Of a stretch of 64,000 nucleotides of DNA, positions 1-10,929 are shown one piece after another. Within the stretch, counting starts at the first letter, position 1. The number at the start of each line of letters is the position of its first letter. Made by a program: the position numbers and the translations under genes. Below the pieces are notes generated by a model. The model saw only the letters and a program-made list of their open reading frames with translations, was not told the DNA's origin and did no database searches. Source of the stretch: Prorocentrum cordatum (taxonomy: Eukaryota; Sar; Dinophyceae; Prorocentrales; Prorocentraceae); contig CAUYUJ010018039.1 of assembly GCA_963575745.1 (NCBI GenBank), positions 74,501-138,500 of the forward strand, in the 5' to 3' direction.

Positions 1-453
1 AACGCCCCGCCCGCCCGACCACCGCTTCTGTCTCAAGAGAGCACCCATTACTCATCAGACTCCGTTTCAAAGAAGCACCCACTATTCAACACGCTCCCTT
101 CCTCAAAGCAGCATCCAATATTCAACAGAAGCCGTGTCCATGGTTAGCACCAGTATTTACAGCCTCCGTCTCCAAGGACAACACCAGTACTCTACAGAAC
201 CCTTGTCCCAAGAAGGCACCAGTTACTCAACCAGACCCCGTGCCAGAGAGCATCTTAGAGGTCTACTTTAAAAACCCGACCCGCCGGCCGCCCCCGCCCG
301 CCGCCCGCACCACGCTTATGTTTCCAAGCGACTCGTCTCCAAAGGGGAGCACCGCTATTCAATACCTCCGTCTCCACGGACAGCACCTCATGGTGCAGTT
401 TTTCAGTATTTTTGTTTCACGGGAAATGCCATGTGGGGGGGGGGGGGGGTGAG
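1..453. repeat. 35-bp minisatellite array A, left copy (runs off window)
   Basis: Degenerate tandem units of about 35 bp built around GCACCCAGTACTCAACAGAC and TCCGTGTCCAAG. A C-rich spacer made of CCCGCC repeats (about 270-305) separates groups of units. The block matches 37490-37930 and 40190-40510 but carries many one-base gaps, which could be divergence or uncorrected sequencing error. Confidence 0.8.
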
Positions 454-1942
454 GTAATGACTGCAGGTCACGTTTCTGAATGCCGTTCCAATTATGGTTT
501 CGGTTTCCGTCTTTTTCGAAGCCAAGGAAGCTGCAGGTCACGGTTTTTGGTTCCGGTTCCGGTTTTGGTTCCGGTTTCCTTCTTCTTCGGGGTCCCGCAA
601 AAGGCCCCAAGGTCACGGTTTTGGTTCCGGCTCCGGTTCCGGTTCCGGTTTCCTTCTTCTTCGGAGCACAAGTAAACCTACCAGGTCACGGCTTTGGTTC
701 TGGTTCCGGTTCCGGTTCCGGTTTCCTTCTTCGTCGGGCTCCCGAAGACCCCCCAGTCACTGTTTTGGTTCCGGTTCCGGTTCTGGTTCCGGTTTCCTTT
801 TTCTTCGCGGTCCCAAAAAGACCCCCCAAGGTCACGGTTTTGGTTCCAGTTTTGGTTTGGTTCCGGTTTCTTTCTTCTTCGGGGTCCCAGAAAAAACCTT
901 CCAGGTTACGGTTTGGTTTTGGTTCCGGTTCCGGTTCCGGTTTCTTTCTTCTTCGCCCCAGAGAAGACCCTCAGGTCACGGTTTTGGTTCCGATTCCGGT
1001 TCTGGTTCCGGTTTCCTTCTTCTTCGGGGTCCCAAAGAAGACTTTCCAGGTTACGGTTTTGGTTCCGGTTCCGGTTCCGGTTCCGGTTTCCTTCTTCTTC
1101 TCCGCCCCAGAGAAGACCCTCAGGTCACGGTTTTGGTTCCGGTTCCGGTTTTGGTTCCGGTTTCCTTCTTCTTTTTCGCCCGCAGAGAAAACCTTTAGGT
1201 CACGGTTTTGGTTCCGGTTCTGGTTCTGGTTCCGGTTTCCTTCTTTTTTTTTCGTTTGAGACGGTCGTCGTGGTTCCGGTTCCGGTTCTGGTTCCGGTTC
1301 CGGTTTCCTTCTTTTTCTCGGTGCCCAGGGGCGCCTCCGGTCATGGTTTTGGTTCCGGTTCCGGTTCCGGTTCCGGTTTCCTTCTTCTTCCCCGCCCCGA
1401 AGAATGCCTCCTAGGTCACGGTTCTGGTTCCGGTTCCGGTTCCGGTTCCGGTTTCGGTTTCCTTCTTTGGTTCGGCGATGCATCCGAGGTTCGGCGCGAT
1501 CGCGCTTCGCGGCGCGAGCGCGTTAATGGTTTTCGTTCTCCCCACCGCTTGCCTTTTCACACGCGCACGCACTTTTCTGCTTCCGCGCGCGCGCATGCGC
1601 GCTCGCGCCACGGTTCCGGTTCCCAGGCGCGTCCCGGTTCCGGTTCCGGTTCCGGTTTCCTTCTTCTTCCCCGCCCCGAAGAAGGCCTCCTAGGTCACGG
1701 TTCTGGTTCCGGTTCCGGTTCCGGTTTCGGTTTCCTTTTTCTTCTTTGGTTCGAGGGGCTCCCGAGGTCCTGGTTTTGGTTCCGGTTCTGGTTTTGGTTC
1801 CGGTTTGCGTTTGCCTTTTTCCGGCGCTCTTCTGTTCTGGTTTTGGTTCCGGTTCCGGTTCCGGTTCCGGTTCCGGTTCCGGTTTCCTTCTTCTTTCCCC
1901 TCCCGAAGAAGGGCGCCGAAACCACCACCAAAACCACACTCC
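454..1942. repeat. GGTTCC minisatellite array B, copy 1
   Basis: Runs of the hexamer GGTTCC, interrupted about every 65-70 bp by TTTCCTTCTTCTTCGGGG plus a short variable piece ending in CAGGTCACGG. All six frames stay open because the unit lacks stops, so the long low-complexity ORFs here are artefacts. Compared with the copy at 40513-41798 this one has an extra non-repeat insert at about 1470-1630 containing a GCGCGCATGCGCGC palindrome. The two copies stop matching at 1942 and 41798, just after CCAAAACCACACTCC. Confidence 0.85.
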
Positions 1943-3030
1943 GCCCTGGCGACCCCGACCCTCCGACTGGCTCCGAGCGAGGCATCGGTACACAGCTTCT
2001 TCGAAGAGGTGGCCCAAACACTCGGGGGTATGTCCCAAGCCTGCTGCAGCTTCGCATCGAGCTCGGCGCTGCTGCGCAGGCACTTCGACTTGGCTGAAAC
2101 TGGCGCTTCCAGCTGCTTGAAACTGACCAGCAGCGACATCGCGCCCCCAGCCAGCTGGCCCACGACCGCATCAACGGGGGCGACGATCTGCAGCGCGACG
2201 TCGCCCAAACTGGGCCAAAGACAAAGGACTCGAGAGCGGGGGTCTTGCAGGAGTTTTTGCTGCTGAGCATCTTGCTATGACTCCTCCGTTCGCCTTGACC
2301 TCCCCCGAGGCGCGCCCCCCATCATGCGCAGCTCCCTCTGCAGCGTGCGTCGTGCGCAACCCTCGCAGCAGGCGTGAGTTGAAACGATGCCCCACTGCTG
2401 CTCGATGCAGGTCGGCATGTGTGATGTGCTCGTACACTTTCGTTAGATCGAGCAGTGCTGTCGCCGTCGACGTGCCCGCGCCAAGACCGAAACGCGCGAG
2501 CGTATTGTGCCCCCAGCCCGCGCGCTCGCGCGACGCGTCGGGGCCTGCGCCCCAGAAAATGGAAGTGGGATGCTCCGCCCCTCACCGCTTGCAGAGGTGT
2601 TGACGGCACTTCGACCACATTTTCATGAAGAAACTCAACAGGCCAATCGGCCTGACCCCCCATCTGGCTTATCCAGGAGTATAAGGTTGGTCAGCAGGCC
2701 CGTCGGGGCCTCATGGGCCTCCGCGAACGCATGCAATATGTCCAAGGTCGGCATTTGATAGGCCTCTGGCAGCTTCGAGACGAGCTTCGGGTAGAACGGG
2801 TCCCACCCAAGCCCGGCCCCCTCGGCGTGCCCGCGGCAAGCGTGGGGAAGACGGTCTAGGTCAATCCTCGGGAACGTGCCGCCTCCGGTGTCCCAACGGG
2901 ACGAGTGCTCACGCGGGGCTCTGCGGTTCTGGTGCCACAGGGGCACCCACTGGTCCACCAAGGCTTGCGCGGCCTCATCCCCGCTGACATGTAATTTATC
3001 ATTTGTTCCAGGGGCGAAAGGAATTCCAAG
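1943..3030 (-). pseudogene. LINE reverse transcriptase fragment
   Basis: Reading leftwards on the minus strand, three pieces of a dinoflagellate-type LINE reverse transcriptase appear in changing frames. First is a linker ending LLTNLILLDKPDGG, followed in a shifted frame by RPIGLL (about 2640-2700), the segment entering the fingers domain. Next is LLDLTKVYEHITH (about 2420-2465), which fits RT palm motif A with its aspartate. Then comes GDVALQIVAP...KSKCLRSS (about 2055-2210), corresponding to the motif C region, where the normal DD pair has become GD. At least two frameshifts and the lost aspartate mark it as dead. It is cut off at 1942 by the GGTTCC array. The family assignment rests on motifs I recognise. 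Confidence 0.7.
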
Positions 3031-3039
3031 GCGACAGGG

Positions 3040-3189
3040 AACTACTGGAAGCAACCCCAGTATAATAACCATACCCCGTACCCACACATGATTCCTGACA
3101 ACAGCGTGCTGGTAACAGTTGCTGACGAACATCAAAGGCACTGCCTGCGTGGGGTAACCCACAGCATCAACACAGCCAAGACATATCAT
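3040..3189 (-). pseudogene. Copia-type polyprotein fragment, inverted
   Basis: About 50 codons on the minus strand, including GYPTQAVPLMFVSN and YQHAVVRNHV, resemble the part of dinoflagellate copia-like polyproteins just upstream of the plus-strand segment that starts near 3226. It is fused in one open frame (2635-3189) to the LINE fragment, so that ORF is a rearrangement chimera and not a gene. Confidence 0.5.
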
Positions 3190-3225
3190 GCCCCGCCGTG
3201 CTCCATTGATGACGATGACAGTTGT

Positions 3226-5060
3226 GGATTAGACTTCGATGGGCGCGGGCACTATGCGGAGCTCTGCTTGACGGCAGAGTTGTCGAAGGTAGTTCTATCC
3301 GAACAACGGCGCAGAATCATGGGCGTCGACCGTGTTGCCACGATGCGAGTCTATGTGGCCGCTGCAGCTAGAAGAGCTGCGGTCGTTAAGGGGGGGCGAC
3401 CTTCTCAGGAAGTTAAATAGCCAGGCGAATCAAGCCAGGGTATCAAAGGCCCCATATACTGAACTCAATCAAGACGTGGTTTGACAGCGAGAGCTTCCAG
3501 GTGCAAGACATATACAGAGCGTCAAACGTCATGACTTCGAGATGCGTATACACATGGAAATTCGTTGCGAACCGAAAAGGCGAAATGGGGCGTGCCGCCA
3601 GGTTGTGCCTGGCGCTTCGAGTTTTCATGGGTCTCGAAGTCTATGACGTGGAAACGCTGTCAGGAACGGCGCGGCGGCCAAGCCGGCGATTGCCCGCTAG
3701 CGCGGCAGCGTGAAGGAAGCAGTGGAGCATTGCTTCCCTTGGCATCAACGTGGCTTCCCTGAAATGGCTCGCATTTCGCGAGCTCGCTGAAGCAACCGGC
3801 GAGAAGGGGCGCATGGTGTGCTTCGCATTGCCGCCTGGGTCAGCATCAGTATTCAGATCGCTCCCAGGGCGCGAGCACTATGACGAGTCAAAACATTGCC
3901 GACAGTGTCTCAAATCAGGCGCAGGCACCAAAGACGCGCTGAGAGCCCCCTCGCTGAAACTTAGGACGACCACGAGAGGCCCGGGACTCAAACCCACGTC
4001 TTACGACGACGAGTTTGACGCGAGCGCCGGCTCGCTCGCCGCCGAACATGTTGAGGATGTAATCATGGCCGGCCCCGTGGGCACAATTGACCATGCGTGT
4101 GGAAGATATGTTTGGGACATGTAACCTCGACAAACACAAGTGCGCCAATTGTGCTGTGAGGTGCGCTAAGTATAATGATGGTAGTATTACTCTTGGTTAA
4201 GACGCACCTGTATACACACATTTATATATATATATGACTTTCCCGCTCTATCCAGCACTGTGAACTCGCAGGTGCAGATGCTGAGGCTAACTCATTAAAG
4301 GTGGTTGCTGATATGTTCGTCTGCCTGAGAGGCGCATTGGCATGCGCCCTAATTGCACAAGTACGGCTAATGTCGCATGTTGCATCCCTGCGGCGTGTCC
4401 AAGGTCCGACCAGTATGCGAGGGCGACGACTCGACTCGATTACCGGGAAGTTGCAGGCCAACCCAAATATGATCGCTTATATAATTATGACGCCAACTGG
4501 CGGGGTGGACCTGCGCAGCGACTCCGGTTGTCGACGCTTATATATGCGGCGATGCCGGTGATGAGGTCAAAGTCTATCGAATTCGCGGGGCAAGCTCGCA
4601 CTGGCGTGGGCGCGCGCCTGCTGGTGCCTGTCGTCCATCTTGACGACGCGTGCTGCAAGTCTCACCGCTTGCAGGCCCGCTCCAGCTATTCGACTGAAGC
4701 GCAAGCAGCAGCCCACAACTTGGAGGACTGCCATCCCACGATCGTCACGCTACACGTACTACATGCAAGGCCGCTCGCACCTGCTCAATTGAAGAACTTT
4801 CTTGAGATGGGCAGCGTCAGCATCGAGGTCGCCCAGACCACTGGTGCGGAATATGTCTTCAAGTCCTTGTCAAGCAAGGGCCTGAAAAAAACACCGACAG
4901 AATGTACCCTCTTGGGTCATATCAGTTGGATACGACGGATGACGGAATGTGGTTTCGTGCATGGCGCGCAGTGGTGGGCCACCCGCGACATGACCGCATA
5001 TGTGTCGCACCAAGGCGAGCATTGATCGATATATGCTCTTAGGACGGGATGCATCATTTC
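3226..5060 (+). pseudogene. Ty1/copia-type retrotransposon pol (RT and RNase H) remnant
   Basis: Successive plus-strand segments in different frames match a copia-like polyprotein widespread in dinoflagellates. In order they are LTAELSKVVLSEQRR (about 3270), YRASNVMTSR...KFVANRKGEM (about 3515-3590), FALPPGSASV...YDESKHCRQCLK (about 3825-3920), AAEHVEDVIMAG (about 4040-4072) in place of the RT catalytic YVDD region, MVADMFVCLRGALA (about 4301-4340), and an RNase H-like segment SSYSTEAQAAAHNLEDC onward (about 4680-5020). Several frameshifts and stops interrupt it and the RT aspartate pair reads ED, so it cannot be active. No LTRs were recognised. The continuous stretch 4342-5025 is the best preserved part. 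Confidence 0.72.
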
Positions 5061-5518
5061 AAGCATGAATTGAAACGACATGCTCCATGCAGGGCTGACC
5101 AGGCGAGGACATCCGCACCGCCCGCGGATTCACGAGATGCGGGGTAAACCCGCCGCGGTCTAGAGTCGCATTCTGCTGTCTGTTCTTGTATTTTAGCGGT
5201 TTCACCAAATTTGGCTGGACGCGGACTCACGCTTCGTCTTCCCCCCCCCCCCCCCAAATCTGGAGGAGGAGGGGCAATTGCGAGAGGTTACGAACGTTTG
5301 TCCGCGGGCATTTTGGCCCAAGCGTCTGGCCGCCAATATAACCGTGTCGCGCCGCGACACGCTACCAAGCACCGATGCGGGAAAGGTTCCACCCTTTACT
5401 CTTGAGATGCTACCCTCCTGCCGCTTACGCGGTCATCTCTTCTCTCTTGCCCTATCGCTACCGCGATACGACAGACGTCGAAGACGCAATGAATGGTCAG
5501 GCCTACCACCTCAATTTC
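5061..5518. other. No recognisable gene
   Basis: About 460 bp holding the eroded 3' side of the copia remnant, a short C homopolymer near 5240 and otherwise unremarkable sequence. I see no supported coding region. Confidence 0.5.
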
Positions 5519-6965
5519 CTTAACTCCTAAATGGTAACGACATCTCAGGCGAACCGCCCGGTCCGCCCTAAAAACTGGCCTCGAGGTGCGACGGGGGAAA
5601 GTTCTTCATAAAGCAAATGAGTGGAGAAGGAGGAGGAAGAGGAGGAATATGACGAGGAGGAGGAGGAGGAGGAGGAGGAAGAGGAGGAGGAGGAGGAGGA
5701 GGAAGAGGTGGAAGACGAGGAGGAGGAGGAGGCGGAGGAGGAAAAGGAGGGGGAAGGGGGGGGAGGGGGGAACATGAACAAGAAAACGATGAGAAGGAAA
5801 TGGAGGAGGATGGGGGCGAGGAGGAGGAGGAGGAGGAGGAGGAGGAAGAGGAGGAGGTGGAGGAGGAGGGGGAGGAGGACGAGGAGGAGGAGGAGGATGA
5901 GGAGGAGGAGGAGGAGGAGGAGGAGGACGAAGAGGACGAAGAGGAGGAACAGTAGGAACAGGAGGAACAGGAAAGGAGGAGGAGGAGGAAAAGGAGGAGG
6001 CGGAGGAGGAGGAAGAGGCGGAGTAGAGGAGGAAGAGGATATGATGGATCAGTGTAAACCCAAGATTAACCAACGAGGTTGGAAGACACCCTCCCTCGAA
6101 GCTCCCTGTTCGCGGGGCCCATACAAGGGTTTATTTCCACTCAGAGAAGTGGCCCGGTATGGGACAGGCGTGTGAAAATCTGGGAGCGTGCCACGACACT
6201 ATTTTCATAATATCCACGCCACGAGTCAACTTAATGAATGTTGCGTCTTGACAATCCCAAGTCGCACCACAACGCCATTCCTGGGACTTCGACGCCGCGA
6301 GTCAATGTAACTATCGCGCCCTGACGGTCCTGAACCGTTCAAAAGCATTGCTTCTGGTACGTTGACCACGGACACCCGTGAGACTTTCACAAAGATGTGG
6401 AACGAATTTGCGCGGCGTTGAAGCGAGAGCCACATTTTGAAAAAGGAGTCGCCTTCAATTCGTGAAGCTTTTGGGAATCTCTGAAACACATTTGCGAGGC
6501 ACTACGGCTTGAAAACCACTCGCCGTCAACCCGTGAAGCTCTGGCGACTCGTTGAATTAATGCGCGCGGTGCTAAGTCGAGTGCCACTTTTTGAAAACGA
6601 TCCGCCCTCAATCCGTGAAGTTCTTACAATTTGTTGAAAAGAATGTGCGCGGCGCTCAACCGAAAACCGCATTTTGGAAACCACCCCTCCTCCATGTGTG
6701 AAGCAGTTGTCAACTTTTAGGTTTCAGGCTCGTCAATGAGGAGTTCTAGGCGAAACGCCCGACCCGCCCTTCCGAGTTGCTTCGAGGTGCGACAGGGAGG
6801 AGTTATGGAGAAGGAGGAGGAGGCCGAGGAGGAGGAGAGGACGAGGAGGACGAGGACGAGGTGGACGAAGAGGAAACAGAGGAGGAGGATGAGGAGGAAG
6901 AGGAGGAGGAGGAGGAAAACGAGGAGGATGAGGAGGAGGGAGAGGAAGAGGAAGGCGAGGATGAT
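5519..6965 (-). repeat. Composite repeat unit, inverted copy (I1)
   Basis: Left to right this copy contains linker 1 (5519-5620, with CGAGGTGCGAC), a (GGA)n tract (5621-6030), linker 2 (6035-6180, with GTGTAAACCCAAGA), degenerate 75-bp units D (about 6180-6400), degenerate 82-bp units C (about 6400-6720, with GAGAGCCACATTTTGAAAA), linker 1 again (6721-6800, with AGGCGAAACGCCCGACC) and a second (GGA)n tract (6801-6960). The same order occurs in the opposite orientation at 54190-56590. Confidence 0.75.
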
Positions 6966-8034
6966 GCGAGAATGTGCTCCCCGCGCCGCAGAAGATTAAG
7001 AAGCCGCCGGCGGGGATTCTCACGTATTTCTTCGTGCAGCACTCGAAGCCCTTGGAGGGGTGGAGGGCAGAGGGGCGCCGCGGGGCATGGAGAGGGGCGG
7101 CGCTGCGACGGGCACAGACGGGGCAGGGAAACGCCTCAACATGTGTGCGAGCGACGCACGAAACCCTCAAAAGCCCTCGGGGGCGCCCAGGTCCGTCGTC
7201 GTCGTCCTTCGACTTGCAGTTTCGAACTTTGGGTTGACCTGGCCAGGTCGTTTCAGAATCAGCGCAGTCTGGAAGCCGCGTTACAGTAACAGTAGCTGTC
7301 GTCCTCCGCCTCTCCGTTCGCCAGCCTGTTTGACTTCGAATTCCCGAGGCGTACGGCATGATATTGATTTGGCATCGAGGCGCAGAGCAGAGGGTCATCG
7401 TCCGAACCGCCCCCCACACCTTCTGCGCCGCCCTTGCCGCCCCGGTGCCGCTGACGCCCTCGCTGCCGCTGTCTTCGCCGCCGCCGCCGCCCTCGCCGCC
7501 CCTCGCCGACGCCCTCGCCCACGCCTTTTATCCTCCTCCTCCTCCTCCTCCTCCTCCTCCTCCTCCTCCTCCCCCTCCTATTCAAACGGGACCTCATCAT
7601 ATAGTGCTTGCTCTTCTTGATTTGACTCGCCTCCTTGTCCGCTGGTGTTTCGGCTTGGGGGCACGATCGGTTAACCTTTCGTGCCCGTGCTATACTCGTT
7701 TTGTACAGAAGCCGTGTTACTTATCATATCGTAGATGTCTGCGTTGTACAGCCTGCACCGTGTATTCTTAGTTGATCGCGGAGCACGTTTCTGTTCCGTG
7801 CCATGGCCGCGATTGCTTCCTCTTGTTGCCTCGCCTCGCAGGTGCTGCTTCTTCCATTCCAGTGTGGTATATGAGGAATCGGGGTTCGGCATCTTCATGG
7901 TCACCGTGGTATTGCACTTGCTTCCCGTTGCTGCGCCCTCACCGTGCTCGCGTTCTTGTGCCAGATGTTCGTTACACGGGAGGCTTACATCTAGTACAAG
8001 GACATCGGCTTCCACATCACAGGCGGCGCGCCCC
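6966..8034. other. GC-rich, no confident gene; short (TCC)n tract
   Basis: Includes a (CCG/TCC)-rich run at about 7410-7585. A minus-strand open frame of 124 codons (7671-8045) begins inside the complement of the spliced-leader relic and is therefore unlikely to be a real gene. I recognise no domain. Confidence 0.45.
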
Positions 8035-8056
8035 TCCGTAGCCATTTTGGCTCAAG
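8035..8056 (+). other. Relic dinoflagellate spliced leader (DinoSL)
   Basis: A perfect 22-nt match to the DinoSL exon, with core GCCATTTTGGCTCAAG. It is followed by AGCCGG and not by a GT splice donor, so this is not an SL RNA gene. It looks like the 5' end of a trans-spliced mRNA that was reverse transcribed and inserted. Confidence 0.9.
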
Positions 8057-9104
8057 AGCCGGCACGAGGCACTCGCTGCTTTCTGGTGCTGCGTGGTCGC
8101 TTAACGATGCCATTCTACCGTTCTCGTGATGTTCCCAAGACCGGGCGTGCCAACTTTTACTAGGCGCTCTTCGACGTGCTGGGCGGAATGCTAAGCTCAA
8201 CGTGTCGAATTCGGAGGCTTTCGTCCGTGCCGCTGTTGCTTCGGACGACCTGAAGCTCGATGTCAATCCCGGTGCTGCTCGTCCGCCTGGTGATCGCCCG
8301 TTTCAGCAATGCTCTGCTCATCTTCAACATGCTCTCGTTCTGCGCCGCGGACTTGAACTCGGCCTCCACTTTCTTCAGTGAGGATATGTTTGGGACGCGC
8401 TGGATTTTGCCGCCCCCAATGGGCATATCTTAACGCCCGTTCGTGAGTTTCAAGGTGTTCGGCTTCGGAGCAACAGTTCACGTCGTCGTCGATGTGGCGC
8501 CCCTCGTGAATATCCTGAATTTCGACCTGTCGGTCGCGCTCCTTTCAAAAAGGGCGTCCCTTTCAGTATTTGTCTTGTGGGCGCCTTGCCTGTCCGTGCT
8601 CTGGCCTCTGATGAAGTTCGTCGTCAAGATGCAGTGGTGCATAGTCCTGAACACCTGCAACCCCGCCTGCCTCGTGTGAATATCTGTCCTGACAGATTGC
8701 TTGAGGTTGCCGTGCTTGAGGATTTCACTATCGTGAAGCCAGCTGATGAAGGAAATGATTTTTGTCCTGATAGTGACCTGTCCACTGATGACAAGCTTGA
8801 CCGGCCGCTGAAGTCTGTCGCGAGCATGGGGCACCAGTTGGCCGCGACTTGTTTCGATATCTCCCACATCCGGCACCAGCTGTGTACTGCTACGCCCACT
8901 GAGAAGGCTGATGATTGTCAGCGCGATGCCCTCTCCGTGAACTCCGGTGGAAGTCGGGCGGGGCTTGCCCTGGAGAAGGATATTTCTTTCGACTTGTGCG
9001 CGTCCCTGAGCAGCGGGCGGCGTCGACGAGTTGATGCGCGGCTTCGTTCGCCGGGGGAAAATGCATGCGCCCGAGCTGCCGTGGGGGCCCTACCAGCGTG
9101 ATGT
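8057..9104 (+). pseudogene. Processed retrocopy of a trans-spliced mRNA, product unknown
   Basis: After the SL relic and about 50 nt of leader, an ATG at 8107 opens MPFYRSRDVPKTGRANFY, which stops at 8161. One frame over, coding continues from 8130 to a stop at 9099-9101, broken only by a TGA at 8379-8381. That gives about 320 codons with one frameshift and one stop. Segments such as LNVSNSEAFVRAAVAS and RVNICPDRLLEVAVLEDF look like ordinary globular protein. I recognise no domain and cannot name a function. Absence of introns fits reinsertion from cDNA. A true 3' end or poly(A) tail was not seen. Confidence 0.5.
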
Positions 9105-10929
9105 AGTATTTTTTGTGATGCGAATCTTCTGGACTTGTTATTCGAGCTCCAGAAGCGCCTCGGCATGAAGAGACGAAGTAATGAATGAGTAATCAAAAAA
9201 TTAATGGCGGCGCGCCCGCCCCGTCGGCGCCCCCCTCTGGGTTGGCCCGAAGTATGGTCGGGCAGCTCGCGGGCCCGACCCCCATCGTCGCGCCCGCCTG
9301 CGGGCGCGGGGCGTGGCTGCCGACGTCGAGCAACCGATCGATGCCATGCCCGCGCGCGCGGCGTCGGAGAAAGGTCCCGGGTGGCCCGCGGCTGCGCTGC
9401 AGGGGGCCGGGGGATGCGCTACGGGCACAACGCCTCCATTGCACCTGCTTGTGAGTGTAGCCGCGGGTGTCAGGCGGTCGATGATCCGACGTTCGCATCG
9501 GTCTCCTTGGCGAAGAGCCCCGAGCTGTCCGCGACAGCGTTGCTGAAGCTAGGGGGTGGCGCAGGTAGGCAAGAGCGAGAGGATAGTGGGGGGTCCGTCG
9601 ATTATGTTGTGGGCTTTCCGGGGGTTGCGCCGCGTGTCTGGGGGCGTCCGTCTTCGACCCCCTGGTAAACGACCTCCCGTTCGCGCGCTTCCTGCTGCTC
9701 GGCAGACCTGGATCCCTATGGGGACTTCGCGCAGCCTCGTCGCGCAGTCAGTGGCGCCCAGTGCAGGGGCGCCGCGATGCGCGACGATTTCGCCCGCGAC
9801 AGTGCTGCGGGGTGGTCCGAGTGCCGCTCGCGCACCAACGATGCGACAGGAGAAATGCCCAATGCGCTGGCGAAGAGCATGCGCGGGGCCGACGCCCGCG
9901 ATGGCTTCGAGTTTCTCTACCTGGGCACAGTCGTCGGTGGATTCCAGGATTCCAGGGGCCCCACTCTGGATGGAAGGCCATCGGGGCGGGCATGGTCGCT
10001 GCCGCCAGCTGCGTCGCCTGCGTGGACGACGGCGGCGGCGGCGGCGGCGGCGCGCGACGCCTCTGGGTCTGGGGCCCCGAGCAGCAAGGTCGCGCGCCCT
10101 TCCCGCGCGGGGCGCGGGTGGTCGCGATCTGTTCAGTGGCGAACTCCAGCCCCAATGAGTTCCGCCAGGCGGCCCACGTTTCGTCGCGCCTCGCTGGCGC
10201 GAAGCGCGAGCGCGCGGGCGAATGGCCGCCCGCTGTCCTGATCCGATGAGGTCGTGCCAGAGGTGTCCTCCCGACGCGCGACCCAGCCAGTCGGCGGGGC
10301 CAGCTCGGGGTAGAGGGGCGCGCGCGGGCGGCGTCAGCTGTGATGAACTTCAACCGACTGCCGCAAGAGCGCGTCGACAGCTTCTTTGCCCGGTTCGACG
10401 TCCTCCGCAAAGGGGAGCAGCAAGCCGTCTAATTCGTGATTGGCTTTGAAGGTCTCAGTGGCCTGCTGCCGCGCGCCGTCGGCGTCTCGAACGTTCAGCT
10501 CGCCATGATTTGCAGCGCTGCGAATGGCCTGCCCTGCGGACGCGCGGCTGCTGGCGCGCGTGGCACCGAGGGTCCAGGGATCTGATCCCGTTGGCCCTTA
10601 GTTTTGGCTCTGATGCCTTTGGTCCCTTTGACCCCTCCAGCTGGGATCTGATCCCCGCTTGTTTTCCGTGATTTAAGTTGCGCGCGTGCGATTCGCTGTG
10701 CGTGTTGCTTGTGGCTGGGGGCGCGTTTGCGAAACACTCGCAGCGTGAATCCTCCTCGCCTCGCCGATCTCTCCCGAGTCATCATCATGCGCCATAATTC
10801 AACGTCAGCATGTATCTCGCATTCTTGTGTATGTTACTGCATGTGCTGCACCAGAACTAACCTAGCAGTCTGACAATAAGGGGTTGGGGGGCAGTCGAAG
10901 CCGCGCGTTGTCGCCTCGGAGCAATCGCG
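9105..10929. other. GC-rich sequence, no confident gene
   Basis: Several overlapping open frames of 150-220 codons exist on both strands but are arginine/proline/alanine-rich, as GC-rich DNA produces by chance, and none shows a recognisable domain. Two identical 13-bp palindromes GGGATCTGATCCC lie at 10577-10589 and 10643-10655. Confidence 0.4.

Noticed and set aside
1-453. Telomeric or subtelomeric repeat
   Set aside because: No TTTAGGG-type repeat is present; the unit is a 35-bp minisatellite.
480-2097. Long ORFs of 234-467 codons across the GGTTCC array
   Set aside because: Hexamer repeat without stops keeps all frames open; peptides are simple GSGSGFLLL or VPVPVSFFF patterns that mirror the DNA repeat.
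7671-8045. 124-codon minus ORF starting in the complement of the SL
   Set aside because: Its ATG is the reverse complement of the spliced leader, which has no reason to be a start codon, and no domain is seen.
8035-8056. SL RNA gene
   Set aside because: No GT donor or SL intron follows the exon; the downstream sequence looks like mRNA.
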